From Ramlibacter rhizophilus (lineage in GTDB: Bacteria; Pseudomonadota; Gammaproteobacteria; Burkholderiales; Burkholderiaceae_C), in contig NZ_SMLL01000001.1 of the NCBI RefSeq assembly GCF_004681965.1, positions 124,001-188,000 of the forward strand: a stretch of DNA of 64,000 bases, in the 5' to 3' direction. The translations under genes were made by a program, and so were the position numbers. Positions 40,980 to 49,203 of this stretch are shown in pieces. How positions within the stretch are numbered: position 1 is the stretch's first letter; each line of letters starts with the position of its first letter. The notes under the pieces are model-generated. The model worked only from the letters and a program-made list of their open reading frames with translations. It ran no database searches and was not told the DNA's origin.

Positions 40980-41969
40980 CTAGCCAAGAAACCGCCGGAG
41001 CACCATGAAATGGTCGTCCAGGAACTGCGCCTCCAGGGCCGGCAGCTCGGCCAGCGGCACCCATGCTGCAGAGGCCGCATCGTCGCCGCCCTGCACGGCC
41101 GGGGGGCTGGACTCGCCCAGGTCGAAGAAGTGGGCGTGCGTGATGACGCGGCCGCGCTGGCTGCGGCGCGGGTCGTCGAAGACCTGCACCGCCCGCAGGG
41201 ACGCGCGCAGCGCTGCCGGGGACAGCTCGATGCGTGTTTCCTCCAGCAGCTCGCGCAGGGCGGCCTCCAGCAGCGGCTCGCGGGGATCGACGAAGCCGCC
41301 GGGCAGGGCGCGCAGGCCCTTGCCGGGCGAGCGGCCACGGCGGATGAGGAGGACGTGGCCGCCCGCGCGCACCACGGCATCCACCGTCACCAGCACGACG
41401 GGGTAGGGCACGACCGACCAGGCAGCCTGCTCGCGCGCGATCTGCGCGTGTTCCTCGCGCAGCACCTGCCATTCGGGGCGCGTGGCCCAGCCGCGCAGCG
41501 CTTCGGCCACGGCGGCGGGCAGCTCGGGGGATTCGTCGAGGGCCCGGGGAAGATCGCCCGCCGTGTAGAGGCGCTCGCGCAGGCGCTCGCCGTGGGGGTC
41601 CGGATCGGCGGCGGTCGGTTCGATCCGCCAGCCGCGCGGCAGCGGGCCCGCGTCCGCATCCGCGGGTGATAGCAGCAGCACGTTCTCTTTCGGGGCCGCG
41701 GCCTGCAGCTCGGCGATCCGTTGCTGCGGCCCCCAGCCCTCGCGCAGGGGATGGCAGTCGATGCGCTCGCCCTCCCCGGGTGGGAGCGCGGCGCGGATCA
41801 TTCCGGCCCGCTCCTCCCAGGTGAAGGGGTAGCGTGGTGAGCGTGGCCGGTGCGCGCCGTCCAGGAACACCAGGCAGCGGGGGGCGAGCCGCAGGCCCTC
41901 GCGGATGCGCGCCAGTTCCGGCTCGCGTGGCGGCTGGAAGGCGCCGATGCAGGCAGCCAGCAAGCTCAC
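40980..41969 (-). CDS. Nudix hydrolase fused to degenerate NMN-adenylyltransferase-like domain
   Basis: A 329-residue protein aligned end to end with bifunctional NadM-Nudix enzymes. Residues 1-~175 follow the nucleotidyltransferase pattern (ACIGAFQPPREPEL, then YPFTWEERAGMIRAAL), but the catalytic FQPFHxGH is FQPPREPE, and the ISxTxIR motif is not found. The C-terminal Nudix domain is intact: GGFVDPREPLLEAALRELLE then ETRI, lacking only the usual Gly. It normally acts on ADP-ribose-like compounds. GTG start at 41969 overlaps the methyltransferase stop. It is the last gene of the ten-gene run and may process a nucleotide-sugar-like product. Confidence 0.8.
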   Translation of the reverse strand: MSLLAACIGAFQPPREPELARIREGLRLAPRCLVFLDGAHRPRSPRYPFTWEERAGMIRAALPPGEGERIDCHPLREGWGPQQRIAELQAAAPKENVLLLSPADADAGPLPRGWRIEPTAADPDPHGERLRERLYTAGDLPRALDESPELPAAVAEALRGWATRPEWQVLREEHAQIAREQAAWSVVPYPVVLVTVDAVVRAGGHVLLIRRGRSPGKGLRALPGGFVDPREPLLEAALRELLEETRIELSPAALRASLRAVQVFDDPRRSQRGRVITHAHFFDLGESSPPAVQGGDDAASAAWVPLAELPALEAQFLDDHFMVLRRFLG

Positions 41970-42751
41970 CCCAGGGCTCTCAGCACGGCATCGAGCTGCT
42001 CGCGCGCCACCGGGTCGGGCGCCTGCGGCTCGCACAGGTAGATCTCGCCGGCCGGCCGTGCCAGCACCCTCAGGCCCGCCGAGCGCAGCATGGCTTCGCA
42101 GGCGGCGTGGTTGGCCACCCACCAGTTGGTCGGGTCGCCGGCGAACCTGTGCTCGACGAATGCCATCTTGGGCCAGCCCGGCGCCAGCAGCGGCTCGCGC
42201 TCGGTGATGGGGTGGTCCTGCGTGTCCGCATGAACCTCCTCGCCGGGCAGGGTGAGGGTCTGGAACATGAGCAGGCGGCGCGTGCGCCGCGCGAGCAGGT
42301 CCAGCGCCAGCAGCGGGTAGCGCAGGTGGTAGAAGACGCCCATGAACCAGACCAGGTCGTAGGACTCGGTGGACCGGGCGAGGTCGTACACCCCCTGCTG
42401 GCGGAACTCGATGCGGTCGGCCAGCCCGAACTGCCCGGCCGCCCAGCGCGCCTGCGCGAGGTAGTGCTCGTCATGGTCGATGGCGAGCACCTGCGCACCG
42501 CGCCGCGCCAGCTCGAAGCTGTAGAAGCCGGCGTTGCAGCCCACGTCCAGCACGCGCCAGCCGCTGAGGTCGCGCGGTACGTGGCGCTCGATCTGCAGCC
42601 ACTTGAAGCGCGGGAAGTCGGCCTGCAGGAAATGGTCGGGCGCCGTCTGCACGCCGCCGGGCAGGTGCAGGTTGTGGAACCAGGGGCCGAGCGCCTCCAC
42701 CTCGCGGCGCAGCGCGTCGGTGTCGGAATCGCTGCGTTCGCGCGCGCTCAT
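41966..42751 (-). CDS. SAM-dependent methyltransferase (CmoB/DUF1698-like)
   Basis: A 261-residue class I methyltransferase. The N-terminal segment reads WFHNLHLPGGVQTAPDHFL and FPRFKWLQIERHVPRDLSGW, followed by motif I VLDVGCNAGFYSFELARRGA and VWFMGVFYHLRYPLLALDLL. It is similar to CmoB and, from memory, to a methyltransferase family named from Ramlibacter (Rta_06860 type). The site of methylation is unknown; in this gene run a sugar or polyprenyl-linked glycan is likely. Both ends overlap neighbouring genes by four bases. Confidence 0.82.
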   Translation of the reverse strand: MSARERSDSDTDALRREVEALGPWFHNLHLPGGVQTAPDHFLQADFPRFKWLQIERHVPRDLSGWRVLDVGCNAGFYSFELARRGAQVLAIDHDEHYLAQARWAAGQFGLADRIEFRQQGVYDLARSTESYDLVWFMGVFYHLRYPLLALDLLARRTRRLLMFQTLTLPGEEVHADTQDHPITEREPLLAPGWPKMAFVEHRFAGDPTNWWVANHAACEAMLRSAGLRVLARPAGEIYLCEPQAPDPVAREQLDAVLRALG

Positions 42752-43875
42752 GGCGCCGCCTCCGCCGCCGAGGCCGGGGCGTCGGTGCGGCGGTCCAGCG
42801 CCGGGGACGCGCCGGCATGCAGCAGCTCCATCGCGTAGGCTTCCAGCTGCTCGGCGCGGTGCGCGGCGGTGTGGGCGGCCAGGATGCGCGCGCGGGCCCG
42901 CTCGGCCAGGCGCAGGCGCTCGTCCTCGCCGAGCTGCTGCAGCAGGCCGATCACGTCCTCGGCCCGGTCGGCGAGCATGATCTCGCGGTTGGGCGTGAGC
43001 AGCTCGGACAGGCCTTCCCAGCGGTCGCTCACGATGGGCGTGCCGCAGGCCGCCGCCTCGAACAGGCGCACGCTGGGCGACCAGCCGGCGCGGACCATGT
43101 CGGCCCGGGTGATGTTGAGCGTCCAGCGCTGGCGGTTGTAGAAGGCGCGGTGCTCCGCGGGCGGCAGGTGCGCCTGCCAGGTGACATTGGGCGGCCAGGC
43201 GATGGTGTCGGGGTACTGCGGCCCCGCGACGATGAAGCGCCCCTGCGGCATGCGCCGCGCCGGTTCCATGAGCAGGCGCTCGACGCCTGGTTGGCGGTCG
43301 TCGCTGTAGGTGCCCATGTAGCCCAGGTCCCATTGGATCGCCCGCGGCTCGGGGAAGTAGAGCGTGGGATCGACCGAGCAGAAGAACACCCGCGCGCGGG
43401 GCGACCCCCATTGCTGCTCCAGCCGGCGCAGCGTCGGGCCGCCGGTGAAGGACAGGTACAGGTCGTAGCCGGGCACCTGGCGTGGCGCGAGGTAGTCGTG
43501 CTCGCCGCGCACGAGCCGCGCGAGCGTCACGGGCGTGTCGATGTCGTAGAAGGCGGTGACGCCGCGCGCGCAGCGCTGCACCCAGTCGCCCACGGCCACG
43601 CCGTCGGGCACGAAGGAGCCGACGATGACGAGGTCGGCACTGGCGACCTCGGCCTCGAAGCGCTGCTGCAGCTCGTCCAGGCTGGCGTAGAGCACGGTGC
43701 GGCCGTGCGGCGGCTCGGGCAGGTCGCGGTGCTGTGCGTACCAGGGCTGGTCGCGCTCCAGGAACAGCAGCTCGTGCCCGCGCAGGGCCAGCTCGCGCAC
43801 CAGGCCCCGGTAGGTGGTGGCGTGCCCGTTGCCCCAGGACGAGGTGATGGACAGGCCCAGGACGACGATCTTCAT
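42748..43875 (-). CDS. CgeB-like glycosyltransferase, paralogue 1
   Basis: A 375-residue GT-B-fold protein like CgeB/YkvP. It opens IVVLGLSITSSWGNGHATTY RGLV-type, and its donor-binding half has YMGTYSDDRQPGVERLL, NITRADMVRAGWSPSVRLFE and AAACGTPIVSDRWEGLSEL. It is clearly related to the two genes upstream (43872, 44963), indicating tandem duplication. No membrane segment. Donor and acceptor are unknown. The ATG at 43875 overlaps the preceding stop codon by ATGA. The last ~20 residues are Ala/Pro-rich. Confidence 0.8.
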   Translation of the reverse strand: MKIVVLGLSITSSWGNGHATTYRGLVRELALRGHELLFLERDQPWYAQHRDLPEPPHGRTVLYASLDELQQRFEAEVASADLVIVGSFVPDGVAVGDWVQRCARGVTAFYDIDTPVTLARLVRGEHDYLAPRQVPGYDLYLSFTGGPTLRRLEQQWGSPRARVFFCSVDPTLYFPEPRAIQWDLGYMGTYSDDRQPGVERLLMEPARRMPQGRFIVAGPQYPDTIAWPPNVTWQAHLPPAEHRAFYNRQRWTLNITRADMVRAGWSPSVRLFEAAACGTPIVSDRWEGLSELLTPNREIMLADRAEDVIGLLQQLGEDERLRLAERARARILAAHTAAHRAEQLEAYAMELLHAGASPALDRRTDAPASAAEAAP

Positions 43876-44966
43876 GCCGCCACCTCCGCAGGCACGCGCC
43901 GGCGGCCGGCCAGCAGCGCGTCGAGCTGGGCCGCGCGGTGCGCGTAGGTGTGTTCGGCCAGCACGCGCTCGTAGGCCGCGCGACCGATGCGGCGGGCGCG
44001 CTCGGCGTCCAGCGCCTCGACATGTGCGGCCACCTCCTCGCCGCTCGCGGCCACCAGCATCTCGCGGCCGGGCTCGAAGAACTGTTCCAGGCCCTCCCAG
44101 GCGTCGGTGATGAGGCAGGCCGCCGCACCGGCCGCCTCGAACACCCGCGTGGCCGGCGAGAAGCCGTAGCGGGCCATGCTCTCGCGGCTGATGTTCAGGA
44201 CCGCGCGCGGCGTGCAGTTGAAGGCGTTGTGGTCGGCGGTGTAGACATGGCCGAGGTACTTCACATTGGCCGGAAGCGGCTTGTCCTGCCAGCCGCTTCC
44301 GCCGAGCAGCAGGCGGGCCTGCGGCAGGCGCCGGGCGGCGTCGAGGAAGAACGCCTCGACGCGCGCTTCGCGGTCCGGCAGGCGGTTGCCGAGGAAGCCC
44401 AGCTCGCCGTCGAAGCGCGGATCGGGCGGCACGGGGTGGTGGGTAGACGGGTCCAGCGCGTTGTAGATGGGCACGCACTCGCGCGCGCCCAGCCCCCGAT
44501 AGGCGCGGCGCACCGGTTCGCCGCCGCCGTAGGTCAGCACCAGGTCGTAGCGCGGCACCAGGGCGTGGAAGGGGTCCTGCGCGTCGCCATGCAGCCGGTC
44601 CAGCGTGGCCGGGGCATCGACGTCCCAGAACGCCACCAGCGTGGAGGGGCCCTGCAGGTCCAGCACGGCACGCTCCAGCAGGGCGTCGTGCACGCCCACG
44701 CCGCTGGCCTTGACCACGAGGTCGGCGCCGCGCGCGCGCTCCACGGTGCGCAGGACTTCGGCTTCGGAGCCGGCGCCGTAGACCACCACCTCGGCCCAGG
44801 GCGGGTCGTCCATGTCGCGGTGCTGCTGGCGCTCGAAGGCGTCGGGCTCGTAGAAGGTGATGTGGTGCCCGCGCTCGTGCAGCGCGCGCACCATGCCGCG
44901 GTAGTAGGTGGCGGCGCCGTTCCAGTAGGCCGAGACCAGGCTCGAGGCGAAAAAGGCGATCTTCAT
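43872..44966 (-). CDS. CgeB-like glycosyltransferase, paralogue 2
   Basis: A 364-residue GT-B protein starting IAFFASSLVSAYWNGAATYY and then RGMVRALHERGHHITFYEPD. The C-terminal half has LGFLGNRLPDREARVEAFFL, NISRESMARYGFSPATRVFE and LITDAWEGLEQFFEPGREML, matching the neighbour at 42748 in the same order. It is cytosolic. It probably adds a sugar to the same glycoconjugate. It overlaps both adjacent genes by four bases. Confidence 0.8.
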   Translation of the reverse strand: MKIAFFASSLVSAYWNGAATYYRGMVRALHERGHHITFYEPDAFERQQHRDMDDPPWAEVVVYGAGSEAEVLRTVERARGADLVVKASGVGVHDALLERAVLDLQGPSTLVAFWDVDAPATLDRLHGDAQDPFHALVPRYDLVLTYGGGEPVRRAYRGLGARECVPIYNALDPSTHHPVPPDPRFDGELGFLGNRLPDREARVEAFFLDAARRLPQARLLLGGSGWQDKPLPANVKYLGHVYTADHNAFNCTPRAVLNISRESMARYGFSPATRVFEAAGAAACLITDAWEGLEQFFEPGREMLVAASGEEVAAHVEALDAERARRIGRAAYERVLAEHTYAHRAAQLDALLAGRRRVPAEVAA

Positions 44967-46138
44967 GGCGAGGCTTGGGTCTCCAGGGATGTCTTGGTGG
45001 CCGTGGTGCGCAGGCTGGCGTGGATGGCCAGCAGTTCGTCCACGCGATGCGCGCAGCTGTGGCGCGCAAGGATGGTGCGACGGCCGTGTTCGGCGAGTGA
45101 GGCCGCGAGCGCGGGGTCGTTCAGCACCGCGCGCAGGTGTTCGCGCATCCGCGTGCCGTCGGTGGCGACGAGGAAGTCCTCGCCCGGCGTGAAGAGGCCC
45201 TCCGCGTCGTTCCAGGGCGCGCTCACCAGCGGGATGCCGCAGGCCAGCGCCTCGAACATCCGGATGGTGGGAATGCCCGGCAGCGCCCGCACGTAGGGCC
45301 GGCGCGGCACGTGCACGGTGACGGCATGGCGCGCGAAGACGCGCGGGGCTTCGTAGTTGGGAAGCCAGCCGGCGTAGTCGATGCCGGCTTCGGCGAGCGC
45401 ACGCTTTGCGTGCGCGGGGTAGCGCACGCCGTGCACCCGGGCGCGCAGGCCCAGGGCATGCACCGGCTGCAGCAGGAACTCGTCCAGCTCGGCGCTGCGC
45501 TCGTCGTCCCCCCAGTTGCCGATCCAGACCAGGTCGCCCTCGCGGGGCTCGCCCGGCAGGGGGTGGAACACGCGCGTGTCGGCCGCCTCGTGCCAGGTCC
45601 AGGCCTGGCGCGCCCAGCCCTTTTCCTCGTAGAGCGCCTGGATCACGCGGCCGAAGGCCAGCACGCCGTCGTAGTGGCGCAGGTCGTAGGCGGCCATGGC
45701 CTGCGGCTCAGTGACGCTGCGGTGGTGCGTGTCGTGGAACAGGAGCTTGTAGTGCGGGTTGCGCCGGCGGTGCTCGCCGATGCGGCGCACCAGCTCGTGC
45801 TCGTTCCACTCGTGGACGAGGACGAGATCGGCGCCGTCCAGCGCCTGGTGCAGGTCCAGCGGGGTGGGAGGCTGCGGATCGCCCAGCGATGCCGCCGTGG
45901 TGAGCCCCGGCATCGCGTAGCGGGTGCTGGCCAGGCCCGGGTAGGCCCGTGCGAAGCCCTCCAGCGGTGCGCGTCCGTGCTCCTGCACGAGGTTGGCGAG
46001 GCTCCAGGCGTCGTGCGGCTCGTACACCTGCACGGCATGGCCGCGTTCGCGCAGCTCGGCGCAGACACCGCGCAGGAAATGCGCGTTGCCGTGGTTCCAG
46101 TCGGACAGCAGCGAATGGCAGAACAGCACTACGCGCAA
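44963..46138 (-). CDS. CgeB-like glycosyltransferase, paralogue 3
   Basis: A 391-residue GT-B protein, the third of the tandem set: VVLFCHSLLSDWNHGNAHFL with RGVCAELRERGHAVQVYEPH, then WIGNWGDDERSAELDEFLL, HVPRRPYVRALPGIPTIRMF and ALACGIPLVSAPWNDAEGLF. I place the start at TTG 46138 because GGAGGAATCGAC lies just before it and the N-terminus then matches its paralogues; this overlaps the upstream gene by 10 bases. The TTG would give weaker initiation, which coupling could offset. Confidence 0.78.
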   Translation of the reverse strand: MRVVLFCHSLLSDWNHGNAHFLRGVCAELRERGHAVQVYEPHDAWSLANLVQEHGRAPLEGFARAYPGLASTRYAMPGLTTAASLGDPQPPTPLDLHQALDGADLVLVHEWNEHELVRRIGEHRRRNPHYKLLFHDTHHRSVTEPQAMAAYDLRHYDGVLAFGRVIQALYEEKGWARQAWTWHEAADTRVFHPLPGEPREGDLVWIGNWGDDERSAELDEFLLQPVHALGLRARVHGVRYPAHAKRALAEAGIDYAGWLPNYEAPRVFARHAVTVHVPRRPYVRALPGIPTIRMFEALACGIPLVSAPWNDAEGLFTPGEDFLVATDGTRMREHLRAVLNDPALAASLAEHGRRTILARHSCAHRVDELLAIHASLRTTATKTSLETQASP

Positions 46139-47250
46139 GTCGATTCCTCCGCAAGGGGTCGGGGCCTGCGCGTGGGCAGGCGGGCATAGGCGGCCAGCGT
46201 GGCCTCGGTCATGCGCTGTGCCGGGAACTGGTGCGCGCGCTCCCAGGCCGCCTGGGCGAGCCGCTCGCGCAGCGGCGCATCGGCGATGAGCCGGGTGAGC
46301 GTCTCGCGCAGGGCGACGGCGTCGTCCGGCGGCACGAAGAGCGCGGCCTCGCCCCAGGTCTCGCGCAGGCTCCCGATGTCGCCCAGCACCAGGGCGCAGC
46401 CGCTGAGCGCCGCCTCCAGGATGGACAGGCCGAAGGGCTCGTAGCGCGCCGGCAGGGCATAGATGGCGGCGCGGCCCATCTCGCGTGCCAGCACCGGCGC
46501 CGGCAGGGTGCCCAGGACCTGCACCCAGTTGGGACGGCGGTGCTGCCCGTCGGGCCCGTCGCAGGCACCGGCCACGCGCACCGGCCAGGACAGGGCGGGC
46601 GCCACGGCATCGAGCGCGGCGAGGTTCTTGGCCTCGTCCCAGAGGCGGCCGGCGGCAAGGATGAAGGGCTGCTTGGGCGCCGGCTCGAAGCGCGCGACCT
46701 CGCGGCCGTTGGGGATCACCACGGCCGGGCCGTCGAAGCCATATTCGCGCTGCAGGGCTGCGAGCATCGCGCGCGTGGGGGCGGCCACGCAGCTCGCACC
46801 CGCGAGGCCGCGGGTCACGCAGTCGCGGTAGCGGTCCCAGGCGGGCGGCGCGGCCTCTCCGTGCACCGCGCGCCACCACGAGGCCACGCAGGAATGCGCG
46901 ACCAGCAGCGTCGGCGCGCGGAAAGGCAGCACGCCGAAGACGTACTGGTTCAGGTGCACCACGCGGGGCCGCAGCTCGGCTTCCAGGGCGAGCAGCCAGC
47001 GCGCGGCCTGCTCCAGGTCGGCCCAGGGGTCCTGCATCCACTCCAGGCGCCAGGCGCCTTCGTGCACGCGCAGTCCGCCGCCGAGGGCGCGCGCTTCGGC
47101 GCGCTGGCGGGCCGACAGCGGCGCCCCCATGGTGGCCAGGTGCACGCCCCATCCGCGCGCCAGCAGGCCGCGCGAGAGCTCCAGGGCATAGGTCCAGACG
47201 CCGCCGACCGTGTCGGCCGTCATGAGCACGCTGCGATCGTGAGGGCTCAT
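46129..47250 (-). CDS. Family-4 glycosyltransferase
   Basis: A 373-residue GT4-type retaining glycosyltransferase. It starts SVLMTADTVGGVWTYALELS with RGLLARGWGVHLATMG, and the nucleotide-sugar site region is AIYALPARYEPFGLSILEAA with the conserved E-x7-E pattern. Also visible are PNGREVARF and ILAAGRLWDEAKNL. Enzymes of this family include glycogen-synthase-like and inositol-glycosyl transferases. Given the inositol-phosphate synthase nearby, an inositol acceptor is possible but unproven. One base separates its start from the oxidoreductase stop. Confidence 0.85.
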   Translation of the reverse strand: MSPHDRSVLMTADTVGGVWTYALELSRGLLARGWGVHLATMGAPLSARQRAEARALGGGLRVHEGAWRLEWMQDPWADLEQAARWLLALEAELRPRVVHLNQYVFGVLPFRAPTLLVAHSCVASWWRAVHGEAAPPAWDRYRDCVTRGLAGASCVAAPTRAMLAALQREYGFDGPAVVIPNGREVARFEPAPKQPFILAAGRLWDEAKNLAALDAVAPALSWPVRVAGACDGPDGQHRRPNWVQVLGTLPAPVLAREMGRAAIYALPARYEPFGLSILEAALSGCALVLGDIGSLRETWGEAALFVPPDDAVALRETLTRLIADAPLRERLAQAAWERAHQFPAQRMTEATLAAYARLPTRRPRPLAEESTCA

Positions 47251-47251
47251 G

Positions 47252-48253
47252 TCAGCGCTGGTAGATGCGGTCGATCACGGAGGCCACCTGAACCGCGGTC
47301 GCTATGCCGGGGTCGAAACCGGCGCCAGCGGCCAGCCGCCGTGCCCACTGCACGATGGCGCGACCGCCCCAGGCGTCGGGTGGCTCGGTGAGCACGCTGC
47401 GCTGGTTGCCGCTGTAGCGCTCGGCGGCGAAGTCGTAGAAGGAGCCCGCGCGGTTGACCATGGACAGCCCGCCGCCGCGGCCGTGGAAGTGCGCCTCGAT
47501 CACCGCGTCGCGACCGGCCGAGAAGTTCCAGGAGCAGGCCAGGCGCACGGTGGCGCCGCTGGCCAAATCCATCTGCGCCACGGCGTAGTCCTCCACCTCG
47601 CCCGCGCCGGGCGCGAGCCGCCGGCCCTGCGCATGCAGGCGGCTGTCCACGCTGCGCACCTCGGGAAAGCCCAGGACCCACAGCGCCAGGTCCACCAGGT
47701 GCACGCCCAGGTCGATGGCGCAGCCGCCGCCCGCGAGCGCGGCGTCCCGGGCCCAGGACTTGTCCGGGCCCCAGGCGTTGTGGAACACCATGTCCGCGGC
47801 ATAGACCTCGCCGATCTCGCCTTCGGCCACGCCCTGGCGCACGCGGCGCATGGCCTCGGTGTGCCGGTAGCTGAAGTCGCAGGCCAGGAGGCGGTCGGCG
47901 CGGCGCGCGGCGTCCACCATCGCGGCGGTTTCCTGCGCGGTGCGTGCCAGGGGCTTCTGGCAGAAGACCGCGACGCCGCGCTCCAGCAGCTGCAGGGCCT
48001 GGCTGGCATGCAGCGCGCTGGGCGTGGCGATCACCGCGCCGTCGATGGCATGGGCCAGCATCTCGTCCAGGGACGAAACGACGGCGGCCTGCGGCGCCAG
48101 CGCCCGCACGCGCTCGCGCACGGATTCGGACGGGTCGGCCACCACCGCGACCTCGCAGGCGCCGGCTTCCAGCAGGGCCTGCATGCGGTGCTGGCCGATC
48201 CAGCCCAGGCCGAGAAAGCCCAGGCGGGGCAATTTGCCTTGTGTGCCGGTCAT
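47252..48253 (-). CDS. Gfo/Idh/MocA-family sugar oxidoreductase
   Basis: A 333-residue NAD(P)-dependent dehydrogenase. The Rossmann motif is LGFLGLGWIGQHRMQAL, followed by the family's AVFCQKPLARTAQETAAMVD with the conserved K-P, and the substrate region AGGGCAIDLGVHLVDLALWV with the catalytic D-x3-H. Family members oxidise inositols, nucleotide sugars and other polyols. Together with the inositol-3-phosphate synthase across the divergent promoter, an inositol or sugar substrate is plausible. ATG at 48253 overlaps the dehydrogenase gene stop. Confidence 0.85.
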   Translation of the reverse strand: MTGTQGKLPRLGFLGLGWIGQHRMQALLEAGACEVAVVADPSESVRERVRALAPQAAVVSSLDEMLAHAIDGAVIATPSALHASQALQLLERGVAVFCQKPLARTAQETAAMVDAARRADRLLACDFSYRHTEAMRRVRQGVAEGEIGEVYAADMVFHNAWGPDKSWARDAALAGGGCAIDLGVHLVDLALWVLGFPEVRSVDSRLHAQGRRLAPGAGEVEDYAVAQMDLASGATVRLACSWNFSAGRDAVIEAHFHGRGGGLSMVNRAGSFYDFAAERYSGNQRSVLTEPPDAWGGRAIVQWARRLAAGAGFDPGIATAVQVASVIDRIYQR

Positions 48254-49203
48254 GCGGTCACCAGCGCCTTGAAGAAGCCGTCGGGCCGGGTGCGCGTGAG
48301 CTCCAGCGCCTCGCCCAGGCGGTCCAGCGGCAGGCGGTGGGTGTAGAGCGGCTCGGGGTCGATGAGGCCGTCCTGCATCAGCGCGATGGCACGGCGGATG
48401 CCGTCCACGTAGCGGCGCGGGTCGCGCTCGTGCGCGTTGATGACGTCGATGCCGCGCCAGTTCCACAGCTGCACGTTGACCTGGCGCATGCCGTCCTGGT
48501 GGTAGCCCGCGATGACAAGGCGGCCGCGTTCGGCGGTCATCTCGCTGGCCAGTTGCAGCGGCCATTCCAGGCCGGTGGCCTCGATCACGCGCTCGCACCA
48601 GCGGCCCTCGGTGAGCGCCTTCACCTGCTCCAGGATCCGGTAGTGGTCGTCCATGGGGAGCACGTGCTGCGCCCCGGCCTGCCGCGCCATGTCCAGTGAG
48701 AAGCCGCGCCGCGACAGGGCGATCACCCGCGCGCCGGCCTGCACGGCCATCTGGGTGAGGAGGGCACCGAGGAAGCCGATGCCCACGATGGCGACGGTCT
48801 GCCCGCGCTCGATGCCGCTGCGCTCGAAGATGTTGCAGGCGCAGCCGAGCGGCTCGCCGGGGACGGCGCGGCCCTGCAGCGATGCCGGCAGGCGCACCAC
48901 CGCGCTGGCTTCGGCAATGTCGAACTGGGCGTGCGCGCGGTAGCTGAGCGCCGCCACGCGGTCGCCCGGCGCAATGCCTGTAACCCCTTCGCCCACCGCC
49001 TCCACATGGCCCCAGCCCTCGTGTCCTGGGGCCCCCGGCGCCTGCGGGTACTCGAACCAGCTGCGCCCTTCCCACAGCGGCAGGCTGGAGGCGCACACGC
49101 CCGAGCCCTCCAGGCGCAGCAGCACCTGGCCCGGTCCGGGCTCGGGACGCTCCACGGTGCGCAGCACGGCGTGCTGCGGCGCGTCGATCACACAGGCTTG
49201 CAT
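48250..49203 (-). CDS. Zinc-type medium-chain dehydrogenase
   Basis: A 317-residue MDR-family dehydrogenase. It has a GroES-like N-terminal domain (GQVLLRLEGSGVCASSLPLW, APGHEGWGHVEAVGEGVTGI, PGDRVAAL) and a Rossmann domain with VAIVGIGFLGALLTQMAV. The first zinc ligand is Cys in GVCASS and His-Glu follows in PGHEGWG; the four structural-zinc cysteines are absent, so it is a shortened form. It may act on a sugar or cyclitol, in series with the Gfo/Idh enzyme. It overlaps the epimerase gene by 16 bases. Confidence 0.83.
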   Translation of the reverse strand: MQACVIDAPQHAVLRTVERPEPGPGQVLLRLEGSGVCASSLPLWEGRSWFEYPQAPGAPGHEGWGHVEAVGEGVTGIAPGDRVAALSYRAHAQFDIAEASAVVRLPASLQGRAVPGEPLGCACNIFERSGIERGQTVAIVGIGFLGALLTQMAVQAGARVIALSRRGFSLDMARQAGAQHVLPMDDHYRILEQVKALTEGRWCERVIEATGLEWPLQLASEMTAERGRLVIAGYHQDGMRQVNVQLWNWRGIDVINAHERDPRRYVDGIRRAIALMQDGLIDPEPLYTHRLPLDRLGEALELTRTRPDGFFKALVTA

